Origin: Enterococcus sp. ZJ1622
Lineage (GTDB): Bacteria; Bacillota; Bacilli; Lactobacillales; Enterococcaceae
DNA: 35,078 nt
Direction of reading: 5' to 3'
Assembly: GCF_011038845.1 (NCBI RefSeq)
Contig: NZ_JAAKDW010000019.1
Span: 1 to 35,078 of the forward strand
Translations under genes and position numbers: made by a program
Notes under the pieces: generated by a model
Told to the model about the DNA's origin: nothing
The model's input: only the letters and a program-made list of their open reading frames with translations
Database searches by the model: none
Part shown: positions 1 through 6,065 of the stretch, piece after piece
Numbering within the stretch: position 1 is the stretch's first letter
Layout: each line of letters begins with the position of its first letter

Positions 1-83
1 TCTATAACACCAAACGTCCTCATGGAACATTAGATATGCTTACACCAAATGAAAAGGAGGCTCTTTACTTTGAAAGTCTTTAA
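1..83 (+). CDS. IS3-like transposase, C-terminal fragment (cut by window edge)
   Basis: An open frame enters from the left edge and stops with TAA at 81-83. The 26 visible residues include YNTKRPHGTLDMLTPNE, which resembles the C-terminal end of IS3-family OrfB integrases (pattern YN..RPH..L...TP.E). The catalytic DDE residues would lie outside the window. Its last 4 bases overlap the 3' end of the convergent 82-aa gene. The group within IS3 cannot be named from this tail. The gene may be intact upstream or a fragment; the window does not decide. Confidence 0.7.
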   Translation, partial: YNTKRPHGTLDMLTPNEKEALYFESL

Positions 84-328
84 GTATCTGCTCTTTTTGT
101 GTCTACTTTATTGACATCTTTCCATTTCATCACCTGATATTCTCCACGAACGATTCGTTCGAACGTATGAGCAGGATAATACCGCACATTGCTTTTTTCT
201 CTATCTCTTGCAACAATTTCATCCCACATTTCTTTTACTTCTCTTGAAACTAAACAATCAATTCTTACTTTTTCTTCCACATGTGGAGCTATTAGATCCA
301 CATGTGGACTTGAATCACCTTTTTTCAT
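80..328 (-). CDS. Small charged protein, 82 aa, unknown function
   Basis: This is the last gene of the minus-strand nuclease cassette. Its ATG overlaps the TGA of the upstream 56-aa gene (ATGA), so the two are probably translationally coupled. A GAAGGGAG ribosome binding site lies about 9 bases ahead. The protein is hydrophilic, with no membrane segment and no family I recognise. The N-terminus contains a short near-repeat (SPHVDLIAPHVEE). FERIVRGEYQ near the C-terminus faintly recalls the FEER motif found elsewhere in the window, but the match is weak. A small plasmid-maintenance or DNA-binding protein is possible but not shown. Confidence 0.6.
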   Translation of the reverse strand: MKKGDSSPHVDLIAPHVEEKVRIDCLVSREVKEMWDEIVARDREKSNVRYYPAHTFERIVRGEYQVMKWKDVNKVDTKRADT

Positions 329-495
329 TTAGAAAACTCCCTTCTTTTTTTCGTTCCGTAGTGGTACATATATTCATCCCAGGACATAAACAAATAAATG
401 AATAAACTAGAAAAAAGTCCTAGTTGAATCATGCCAGGTAACAATCGTGTGATCATGCTTACTAAAATCAGTGCAACAATTAGTCGTTTATTCAT
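325..495 (-). CDS. Small membrane peptide, 56 aa, unknown function
   Basis: This short gene begins at an ATG (495-493) preceded by AAAGGAG at a good distance and stops in TGA overlapping the next gene's ATG. The product starts MNKRLIVALILVSMITRLL and continues with a second apolar stretch to about residue 37, followed by an acidic/aromatic patch (WDEYMYHY) and a basic C-terminus (TKKRRE). That is the shape of a small integral membrane protein with one or two membrane segments. Ribosome binding site, coupling to the next gene and operon position support it as real. It could be an accessory or immunity-type partner of the upstream secreted nuclease, which is inference only. Confidence 0.6.
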   Translation of the reverse strand: MNKRLIVALILVSMITRLLPGMIQLGLFSSLFIYLFMSWDEYMYHYGTKKRREFSK

Positions 496-566
496 CTTGA
501 ATTTTTTCTCCTTTTTGTTTACAATAAATTTGCTAATACTTTTAATTAATTTTCATATTTATTCCT

Positions 567-600
567 CAGTCCTTATTTCGATAAATAAGGACTGTTTTTT
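567..600 (+). terminator. Strong intrinsic terminator on the plus strand
   Basis: A perfect 12-bp stem (567-578 with 583-594) with a 4-base CGAT loop is followed by six T on the plus strand. No plus-strand gene other than the transposase tail ending at 83 precedes it, so it would stop readthrough from the insertion sequence into the cassette. On the minus strand the same hairpin lies between the 88-aa and 56-aa genes without a U-tract, so there it may act only as an mRNA structure. Confidence 0.75.
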
Positions 601-615
601 GTCAAATCGCTTTAA

Positions 616-882
616 TTAACCTTTTTCAATTTTTTTGGTTATCTCTTCGAAATTTCTTGTCCCACGAATCAAACGATACTGCCTTTTACAGTTAGAACAT
701 TTCCAAATATACGTCGGGTAGAAATGCCCTTGATTTCTTCTCCTTTGGTGTTCTGCCAACTCGGAACAATCACACTTAATATAGCTTGGTGGCCAATGAT
801 ATCGTTGATTGAATTGATTGATTGGAATCAAATATCTTCCCCAAAAACATTCTCGATTTGAAAATTGGTACATGTTCTTCAC
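616..882 (-). CDS. Small Cys-containing protein, 88 aa, unknown function
   Basis: The ATG overlaps the stop of the nuclease gene by 4 bases, which indicates coupling. The protein has a CDCS group (about residues 38-41) and a CSNC group (about residues 62-65), separated by a basic stretch (EHQRRRNQG). Two paired cysteine groups suggest a small zinc ribbon. Aromatic residues are frequent in the N-terminal half. There is no signal peptide or membrane segment. I do not recognise the family. Its constant place behind a secreted nuclease could mean a cytoplasmic partner, but there is no direct evidence. Confidence 0.6.
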   Translation of the reverse strand: MKNMYQFSNRECFWGRYLIPINQFNQRYHWPPSYIKCDCSELAEHQRRRNQGHFYPTYIWKCSNCKRQYRLIRGTRNFEEITKKIEKG

Positions 883-1601
883 TCCTTAGTAGTTACTCTT
901 GACGAACCGGTCAAATAATCGATTGTATAACTTTCTTGTGTATTGTGTATATACACATTGAACGAAATTCGATTGTCTTCAATACTTTGAGCTTCCAGTT
1001 GTACGCCTCTTGCGACAAGTTCTTTCCCTCGGAAATCAGGCGTGACACGATAGCGCACATGGTTTCCTGTTTTTCGCAAATATTCTGCGATTTGATTTTC
1101 ATACTCGACCATTGACGGAGTATTAAACGAACGTGTACCTGTCATAAGATTTTTAGGATTATTGTTTTCTCCAGTCAATTGGTAACCAATCAAATGACAT
1201 CGATTATATAAATAATCGCCATTTTTCATCTTCTTTTGTTTCCAACCGGTAGGATTAATATATAATCGTTCTCGTTCTTCAGTAGGCATCATACTTTTGT
1301 GTAACATAGCATTTGCTTCCCCCACGCGGTTTAAACCATCTAAGTTCGAGAACCTTTGCCATTCCCCGTTTTTCAAAGACAACTCTTCTTCAGAAAAACT
1401 TGGCTGATTGTGATTGACTGTTTTTACCTGTTCCTGTCCATTGTCTACAATAACTTCTTTCTCTGGCTTATCAACAAAAAACTGTGTTACTTCACGAAAA
1501 GTTTTACTCAAATCTACTGGTGATTGATTCCATTCAGAACCAACCACGAGCAATCCAACAAAAGCTAAAATGCCCCATAAGCTTTTTCTTTGTTTTTTCA
1601 T
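879..1601 (-). CDS. DNA/RNA non-specific endonuclease (NucA/EndA type), secreted or membrane-anchored
   Basis: 240 aa. The N-terminus (KKQRKS then WGILAFVGLLVVG) is a signal peptide or signal anchor, so the catalytic domain should lie outside the membrane. Residues about 95-215 match the beta-beta-alpha-metal nuclease family: NRCHLIGYQLTG replaces the classic DRGH motif around the catalytic histidine, and NPKNLMTGTRSFN supplies the downstream metal-binding asparagine. The NRCH variant is common in streptococcal and enterococcal members. The family cleaves DNA and RNA with little sequence preference; EndA homologues act in DNA uptake. Here it sits on a conjugative element, second in a cassette of coupled small genes, so it might act on extracellular DNA or on the cell surface. 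The family call is firm; the biological role is not. Confidence 0.85.
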   Translation of the reverse strand: MKKQRKSLWGILAFVGLLVVGSEWNQSPVDLSKTFREVTQFFVDKPEKEVIVDNGQEQVKTVNHNQPSFSEEELSLKNGEWQRFSNLDGLNRVGEANAMLHKSMMPTEERERLYINPTGWKQKKMKNGDYLYNRCHLIGYQLTGENNNPKNLMTGTRSFNTPSMVEYENQIAEYLRKTGNHVRYRVTPDFRGKELVARGVQLEAQSIEDNRISFNVYIHNTQESYTIDYLTGSSRVTTKE

Positions 1602-1608
1602 TCTTTTT

Positions 1609-1899
1609 CTACCTCATTTCTTCATAGCGATTGTAAATAATAACTTTTTCAATCGGCAGTTTTCCAGTTTGTTTTTCGATTAATCGAGCTAGGATTTTTT
1701 GTAACCACTCTTGATTCGGTACATAATCTAGAAAATTGCCGATTGTAGTAAGTATCAAATTATCGGTAGAACATTCTACTAATCGAATATTTTTGTGTGG
1801 GGGTATACTTGCTACAAAATTAATGATATTTTTGTCTGTCTTTTCAAAAGAACCGATATATTCTAAAGTCCTTTCGTTGTATATATCAATTAAATTCAT
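1609..1899 (-). CDS. Conserved-looking 96-aa protein, unknown function
   Basis: First gene of the minus-strand nuclease cassette. I chose the ATG at 1899 because AAAGGAGG lies 5 bases ahead; a longer frame to 1941 has no such site and would overlap the promoter. The product (MNLIDIYNERTLEYIGSF...) is soluble, mixed alpha/beta in appearance and rich in Ile, Asn and Glu, with no membrane segment. It ends 7 bases before the nuclease start, so they are probably co-transcribed. No family recognised. Confidence 0.6.
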   Translation of the reverse strand: MNLIDIYNERTLEYIGSFEKTDKNIINFVASIPPHKNIRLVECSTDNLILTTIGNFLDYVPNQEWLQKILARLIEKQTGKLPIEKVIIYNRYEEMR

Positions 1900-1941
1900 G
1901 ATTTCCTCCTTTATTGCATTAAGCACAAACTTTATACTCAA

Positions 1942-1970
1942 ATTATATATGGATATCCATATATTGTCGA
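1942..1970 (-). promoter_or_regulatory. Sigma-70-type promoter of the nuclease cassette
   Basis: On the minus strand TCGACA (1970-1965) is followed after exactly 17 bases by a perfect TATAAT (1947-1942), about 45 bases ahead of the 96-aa gene's start codon. The 17-bp spacer is filled by the palindrome described next, the classic placement for repression by occlusion of RNA polymerase. Confidence 0.65.
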
Positions 1971-1993
1971 TAAATGATATGGATATTCTTATA
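1945..1993. promoter_or_regulatory. Operator: perfect 20-bp palindrome plus an imperfect second copy
   Basis: ATATATGGATATCCATATAT at 1945-1964 is a perfect 20-bp palindrome occupying the spacer of the minus-strand promoter. At 1978-1993 the related ATATGGATATTCTTAT overlaps the likely -35 area of the divergent plus-strand gene (a weak TGGATA / TATATT pair). The two sites are 33 bp apart, about three helical turns, so one dimeric regulator could bind both and control both directions. The likely ligand is the adjacent small basic protein, by position only. Confidence 0.6.
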
Positions 1994-2033
1994 TTTTTTA
2001 TGTTATATTAAATGAAGAAATGAGGTGGAGTAT

Positions 2034-2231
2034 TTGAAAGAAACGCTCAAAACAACAGAAGCTCAAAGAAAAGCGATAAAGAAATATGAACAAAAAAATG
2101 CTGCTGAAAAACAATATAGAAATAAGAAATATGCTACAAAGAATTTTATTACAAAATTAGCAACTGACGAGGATATACTATTAGTAAAAGATTGGCTAAA
2201 ACAACGTGAAGATCAAATATCTTCAGACTAA
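2034..2231 (+). CDS. Small basic protein, possible ribbon-helix-helix-like repressor, 65 aa
   Basis: The start chosen is TTG at 2034, because GAGGTGG lies 5 bases before it; a GTG at 2025 falls inside that binding site. The protein is strongly basic in the first half (KTTEAQRKAIKKYEQKN, then RNKKYATKNFITKLAT) and ends in an acidic helix (DEDILLVKDWLKQRED). Small proteins of this type on Gram-positive elements, with a basic N-terminus and a DLxxLxxLIxxR-like helix, are often CopG/Arc-like regulators, but no motif here is decisive. It is divergent from the nuclease cassette across a palindromic operator, which suggests autoregulation and control of the cassette. An intrinsic terminator follows. 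Confidence 0.55.
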   Translation: MKETLKTTEAQRKAIKKYEQKNAAEKQYRNKKYATKNFITKLATDEDILLVKDWLKQREDQISSD

Positions 2232-2282
2232 CTTCTTACAATAATTACACTGTATATAAACTCCTTTTACGATAACAAAAGA

Positions 2283-2316
2283 GACAGTTATCTCATCTGG
2301 GATAACTGTCTTTTTT
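2283..2316. terminator. Intrinsic terminator, probably bidirectional
   Basis: A perfect 10-bp stem (2283-2292 with 2301-2310) and 8-base loop is followed by TTTTTT on the plus strand. On the minus strand the hairpin is followed by CTCTTTTGTT. It lies between the convergent ends of the small possible regulator (stop 2231) and the methyltransferase (stop 2342), so it serves both. Confidence 0.8.
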
Positions 2317-2341
2317 GTTTATTTCTCTCTTTACCAGTTAA

Positions 2342-3091
2342 CTAAAACAATTCTAGCTGCGTCACATTATTCTTTATTCTATCGATAGCTCTGGTATAAT
2401 AGTCTCCATTTGTCTCAAATCCAATAAAATGACGATCTGTATTGATACAAGCAATTGCAGTTGTCCCACTTCCCATACAGTTATCTAAGACAAATTCCCC
2501 CTTCTTCGAGTATGTTTTTACTAAATATTCAAGCAACTTTACAGGTTTTTGTGTCGGATGAAAAGTATTCTTTGATTCTTTGTCAAAACGCAATACATTA
2601 TTCGGGTAACCAGTAAATTCTTGAACATACTCCTTTCCGGCTAAATATTTTGATTCATAGACGGTTCCTTCAGAGTATTTCCTCATCTGGCTCTCAGGAG
2701 TTTTTATTTTTTCTAACCCTTGCGGATAGTATGAAGGTGTCCCTTTAGAAAATACAGAGATTGTTTCTACAGAACGCATTGGCTGTTTCTTCGCTAGAGT
2801 GAACGCTGTCGCAGTATTCTTTATCCAATACCAATCATATTTATAATTTTTCCAATTACTCATTCGTAATTGAGTCGAAAATGGTTCTGCACCAAATAAA
2901 ACAATTGCACTGTTTTCTTTCGTAACGCGTAAATAGTTCTTCCATAATTTGTCCCAAGGCAAAATTGTATCCCAGGAACATGCAGTTGTACCATACGGTA
3001 AATCACAAAGAATCAGATCAATACTATTATCTGCAATCTTTTCCATACCAATTAAGCAGTCTTCAAAGTAAATCGTATCTAATTGAATCAT
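2342..3091 (-). CDS. DNA methyltransferase, amino-methyl class (N6-adenine or N4-cytosine), beta order
   Basis: 249 aa. The catalytic motif IV is DLPYGTT near residue 30, and the AdoMet-binding motif I comes late as DNCMGSGTTAIA near residues 200-213. Motif IV before motif I is the beta arrangement. A KPVKLLEYLVKTYS helix precedes motif I as in phage- and element-borne enzymes of this type. It would transfer a methyl group from S-adenosylmethionine to an exocyclic amino group in a specific DNA site. The target site cannot be read from sequence. No endonuclease gene is adjacent, so it looks like an orphan or protective enzyme. A GAGGAG ribosome binding site and a 16-bp palindrome precede it. 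Confidence 0.88.
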   Translation of the reverse strand: MIQLDTIYFEDCLIGMEKIADNSIDLILCDLPYGTTACSWDTILPWDKLWKNYLRVTKENSAIVLFGAEPFSTQLRMSNWKNYKYDWYWIKNTATAFTLAKKQPMRSVETISVFSKGTPSYYPQGLEKIKTPESQMRKYSEGTVYESKYLAGKEYVQEFTGYPNNVLRFDKESKNTFHPTQKPVKLLEYLVKTYSKKGEFVLDNCMGSGTTAIACINTDRHFIGFETNGDYYTRAIDRIKNNVTQLELF

Positions 3092-3106
3092 AGGTTTCTC
3101 CTCTAC

Positions 3107-3122
3107 GATTCAGGCCTGAATC
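3107..3122. promoter_or_regulatory. Perfect 16-bp palindrome ahead of the amino-methyltransferase gene
   Basis: GATTCAGGCCTGAATC is perfectly symmetrical and sits immediately upstream of the ribosome binding site of the minus-strand methyltransferase, in the 99-bp gap behind the Dcm gene. It could be a protein-binding operator or a methylation-sensitive control site. An A/T tract of 8 bases flanks it (T8 on the plus strand at 3124-3131), but with no loop it would make a poor terminator hairpin. Confidence 0.4.
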
Positions 3123-3190
3123 ATTTTTTTTCAAGTCTTGATACTTATACTATAAAAACAAAATTGTACTTTAAGCTTCCCTGAATGTTC

Positions 3191-4642
3191 CTACAAAAGT
3201 TGAAAATTTTTTGCAATGTAGTAGATTACATCAACTGTCACACTATTACCTGCTTGCTTATACAATTGACTATCTGACATTTTCTGCTCAAAATCGCATT
3301 GATAATGATTTAAACTATTTTCCAAAATATATCTTGCAATTTCTTTACTATTAAATTTTGCAGCCAAAAAAGCCCAATCTGGAAAAGCCTGTAGACGCCA
3401 ACATTCCATCGGAGTCAACTTTCGTATTTGAAAGTCATTTGTGACGACTGCTTGTTGATCACCTGTTACAAGTGTATGTGCCGATTGTTTACCTACCCGT
3501 CCCCGACGCTTATTCGATTTTGGATAAGCAAAATTGATACTGTCCCCAGCTTCCGCAATTGCATAGCCTTTTTTCGTTGCTTCTTTAACTAGAATTTTAG
3601 GCTGTTGCCCTCCTCCTTGCATCGTGTTTAACGTTGGAGATATTCCCTCAGTGGAGTAGACAGTAACAGACGATCGATAATTTCCATCAAGCTTTCCTTC
3701 AACAATAATTCCATGTCGATCTTGAGCTGTAAGTGTGAACATAGCTTCTTGATTGTTTTTTATTCTTCGTCCTTGCTGACGTATATTTCGTTTATCTGGA
3801 GAAAGTACCGGAATCGCCACTTTATTTCCCTCTCCTTTATTCGTTGTTAATGTTGGCGCAAGTCCTTCCGAACTACAGACTTGTCCATTCATCCCTCGAC
3901 CACTTGGATTCACATTCCCTATAACAATCTCTTTTGGCATCTTATAATCAGTCGCTGTCAAAGTTCCGATTAAACCATCTGTATAATAGGTTCGCTTTCT
4001 TATATTTGTATTCAAATTATTTTTCTTGTTCGTTGTACCAGCTAGATTGATTTTTGCTGATTCTTGATTAGTTGATTCTTTTTCTCCCGTGAGAGGTAAA
4101 AACTTTCGGGCACTTGATTTTCTAGAATATCCGATAATAAATACTCGTTCCCTGTTTTGTGCAACAAAATCCTTGCTGTTAAACACTTGCCAGTCCACGT
4201 CATACCCCAATCCATCCAACGTTCGGAGGATTGTTTCGAACGTAGTCCCTCTTTCGTGATTAAGCAATCCCTTGACGTTTTCAAGGAATATAAAGCTTGG
4301 TCGCAGAATATGTGCGAAGCGTGCAATTTCAAAAAAGAGAGTTCCTCTAACATCTTCGAAACCTCTTCGTTTCCCCGCAAGACTGAAAGCTTGGCACGGA
4401 AATCCTCCGGTGATAATATCGACATGTCCGAATCCTCGAATAGTGTCATCTGATACTTTTGTAATGTCATGCATTTCCACCTCATTTGTTGTATCGAATA
4501 TAGCTTTATAACTTTGTCTCGCATACTTATCAATTTCACAAAAACCTACACATCTATGACCCGCTCGCTCCATTCCTAATCTAAAACCTCCAACACCTGC
4601 AAATAAATCGATAAAAGTTAAAGATTGTGTTTTCTTTCTCAT
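3191..4642 (-). CDS. DNA cytosine-C5 methyltransferase with a long, repeat-containing target-recognition region
   Basis: 483 aa. Motif I is DLFAGVGGFRLG (about residues 13-24), motif IV is GFPCQAFS with the catalytic cysteine (about 80-87), ENVKGLL is motif VI, QNRERVF is motif VIII, RKLTPMECWRLQAFP is motif IX and AGNSVTVDVI is motif X. Between VIII and IX the variable region is long (about 230 residues) and carries at least five related segments: GTLTATDYKMP, APTLTTNKGEGNK, FTLTAQDRHG, SPTLNTMQGGGQ and HTLVTGDQQ. Such repeats occur in C5 methyltransferases of phages and mobile elements that may recognise more than one sequence. No restriction partner is nearby. It is followed by the amino-methyltransferase, so the pair probably shields the element from host restriction. 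Confidence 0.9.
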   Translation of the reverse strand: MRKKTQSLTFIDLFAGVGGFRLGMERAGHRCVGFCEIDKYARQSYKAIFDTTNEVEMHDITKVSDDTIRGFGHVDIITGGFPCQAFSLAGKRRGFEDVRGTLFFEIARFAHILRPSFIFLENVKGLLNHERGTTFETILRTLDGLGYDVDWQVFNSKDFVAQNRERVFIIGYSRKSSARKFLPLTGEKESTNQESAKINLAGTTNKKNNLNTNIRKRTYYTDGLIGTLTATDYKMPKEIVIGNVNPSGRGMNGQVCSSEGLAPTLTTNKGEGNKVAIPVLSPDKRNIRQQGRRIKNNQEAMFTLTAQDRHGIIVEGKLDGNYRSSVTVYSTEGISPTLNTMQGGGQQPKILVKEATKKGYAIAEAGDSINFAYPKSNKRRGRVGKQSAHTLVTGDQQAVVTNDFQIRKLTPMECWRLQAFPDWAFLAAKFNSKEIARYILENSLNHYQCDFEQKMSDSQLYKQAGNSVTVDVIYYIAKNFQLL

Positions 4643-4743
4643 CCATTGCCTTTCCCACAGCTGTGTTTCGTTTATTCAAGCTTGTAAAAAAAGAATAACA
4701 ATCACACTGTTGGTCAAAATGAACGAAAAAGTTGACTAAAAGT

Positions 4744-5121
4744 TTAAATTTTTCTCGAGCCTTTTTTATGTTGCTTTTTGTCTACTCCTGGATAAAAATG
4801 TTTTTTTTGAACTCTAAACTCGTAATTTTTAAGTTCTTCTAAAGTGAACTCCCCTACTCCTTCTTTTTGTATTTCTTGTTGTAATTTTCTCGATAGATTA
4901 GCCACAAAACTAGATTCTATTCTTTCAATTTGCTGAAGATCTTCGAGAAGCATTGTTATAGGTAACGCATATTTCCCCATTTCATTCCCAGGAATAATTA
5001 TTCCATTATTATTTATCAACCAAACTTGATAAGAAATTCTTTCCTTCATCAACGGATTTTCTACTAAATTTCTAATCTTATATAATTCATAAGAAAGATC
5101 ATCAATCTCCACAAGAATCAT
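4744..5121 (-). CDS. Hypothetical protein, 125 aa
   Basis: Overlaps the end of the ArpU-like gene by 20 bases, so it is in the same transcript. The protein begins MILVEIDDLSYELYKIRN and ends in a very basic tail (KKQHKKGSRKI). The middle is mixed, with no membrane segment or catalytic motif. The basic tail might contact nucleic acid. The ribosome binding site is weak, consistent with coupling to the upstream gene. Family not recognised. Confidence 0.6.
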   Translation of the reverse strand: MILVEIDDLSYELYKIRNLVENPLMKERISYQVWLINNNGIIIPGNEMGKYALPITMLLEDLQQIERIESSFVANLSRKLQQEIQKEGVGEFTLEELKNYEFRVQKKHFYPGVDKKQHKKGSRKI

Positions 5122-5587
5122 CTACTTTCTGTCCGTTTATTTGTTTTAGCACGATCAAATATAAAGCTGAAGTAAATTGAATCAACGCTTGCTTTGAATC
5201 GCTTAAAATAATATTTTTTTGGTAATGAATCCTTTCACTGACAAGAGAAACAGATAACCCATACAAATACCTCAAAAGAAAGATCTTTCTCCTTCGTTCC
5301 GTTATTTCTGGCTTATAAGGGTGAATTATTGCTAAATATCCTGTCAAAAAAATCTTATGAAGGAATAAAAATTCTTGATAAGACGGATCATCAAACAATT
5401 CTTTTGAAACATTTTCTTTGTGTAAAAAAGAATATTGCTCTTGAATTTTAGGGTTTGTTGGAATTCCCATTTTTTCTCGTGAACTCTTATATTCAGAAAG
5501 AAAGATCCCTAATTTTTCTTTTGTTTTTTCCCATTGAACAATATCTTCAGACGGCAACTGATATTTTGTAACATCAAATAATTCCAT
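5102..5587 (-). CDS. ArpU-like transcriptional regulator (tentative), 161 aa
   Basis: The ATG at 5587 is preceded by AAGGAGGG at optimal spacing; a longer frame to 5611 lacks this. The C-terminal half (about residues 95-160) reads ERRRKIFLLRYLYGLSVSLV ... YQKNIILSDSKQALIQF, resembling the sigma-factor-like C-terminal region of ArpU-family phage and element regulators, in which a conserved helix precedes a short DNA-binding helix and an AL.xFA end. The N-terminus is a charged helix. If the assignment holds, it may control late or transfer genes. It lies downstream of the relaxase block. Similarity is by pattern and moderate only. Confidence 0.5.
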   Translation of the reverse strand: MELFDVTKYQLPSEDIVQWEKTKEKLGIFLSEYKSSREKMGIPTNPKIQEQYSFLHKENVSKELFDDPSYQEFLFLHKIFLTGYLAIIHPYKPEITERRRKIFLLRYLYGLSVSLVSERIHYQKNIILSDSKQALIQFTSALYLIVLKQINGQKVDDSCGD

Positions 5588-5690
5588 ATTCCCTCCTTGA
5601 CAAAAAAACATTCGTCAATTGAATAAAGTCATTCCTTTGACTATACTTTTTATGTGGAGGCGATAATAAACAAAAAAACTTCAGTAATTT

Positions 5691-5963
5691 TTACCCTATT
5701 TTTTCAAAACAAAAAAGCATTGGTTGATTAATACTCACCAATACTTTTTCATTAAAATTATTTCTGTTTATTTTTGTATTTTCTAGTACATTTTTTCCTA
5801 TCTCAAAGCTATTTTTCCTTTCATTCGCTCTTTGAACACGTTCTTCAAATTTATTCGATTTAGACATCTTAGCGTAGTCAGCTGCAAAAGAAACAAACTG
5901 TCGCAGAGAATACTCAACATCAGACATATGATCATCCCAATCATCAGCCATGTAGTAATACAT
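5691..5963 (-). CDS. Small protein with FEER motif; downstream part of an amber-interrupted frame
   Basis: 90 aa if started at the ATG at 5963, which directly follows an in-frame TAG (5966-5964). There is no ribosome binding site at this ATG, so the frame probably belonged to one gene of about 123 residues running from 6065. Residues 37-50 (NKFEERVQRANERK) carry the short motif shared with the ArdC-like, primase-like and PcfB-like proteins. The rest (YYYMADDWDDHMSDVEY) is acidic and aromatic. It lies just after the relaxase and may work with it. Family not recognised. Confidence 0.5.
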   Translation of the reverse strand: MYYYMADDWDDHMSDVEYSLRQFVSFAADYAKMSKSNKFEERVQRANERKNSFEIGKNVLENTKINRNNFNEKVLVSINQPMLFCFEKIG

Positions 5964-6065
5964 CTAATTTGCGTCAAATTGTGTTCGTCTAAAATCTGTA
6001 GGAATTGTCAAATATTCGTCTGTTTCTTTTGTTAATGCTCTTAAATAAAGATTTCTACTACTCAT
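5964..6065 (-). CDS. Short ORF (33 aa) coupled to the relaxase; upstream part of the interrupted gene
   Basis: The relaxase stop and this start share a base (TAATG), a classic coupling signal, and a G-rich stretch in the end of the relaxase gene can serve as ribosome binding site. The product begins MSSRNLYLRALTKETDEY. It ends at TAG (5966-5964), and the next codon in the same frame is an ATG opening the 90-aa frame. It is either a nonsense-mutated first third of a 123-residue protein or a genuine short peptide. The first is more likely because the downstream frame lacks its own ribosome binding site. Confidence 0.45.
   Translation of the reverse strand: MSSRNLYLRALTKETDEYLTIPTDFRRTQFDAN

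Noticed and set aside
80-328. A plasmid partition protein of the PrgO/ParB type
   Set aside because: Size and charge are compatible, but there is no ParA partner upstream and no diagnostic motif.
431-619. Plus-strand frame of 62 codons
   Set aside because: It runs straight through the strong plus-strand terminator hairpin at 567-600, has no ribosome binding site and is antisense to the better supported 56-aa gene.
4042-4539. 165-codon minus-strand frame inside the C5 methyltransferase
   Set aside because: It is in a different frame within a gene whose own frame carries all the conserved motifs, so it is a shadow.
5588-5690. A plus-strand promoter (TTGACT near 5637 with GATAAT near 5662)
   Set aside because: The spacing is 19 bases and no plus-strand gene follows.
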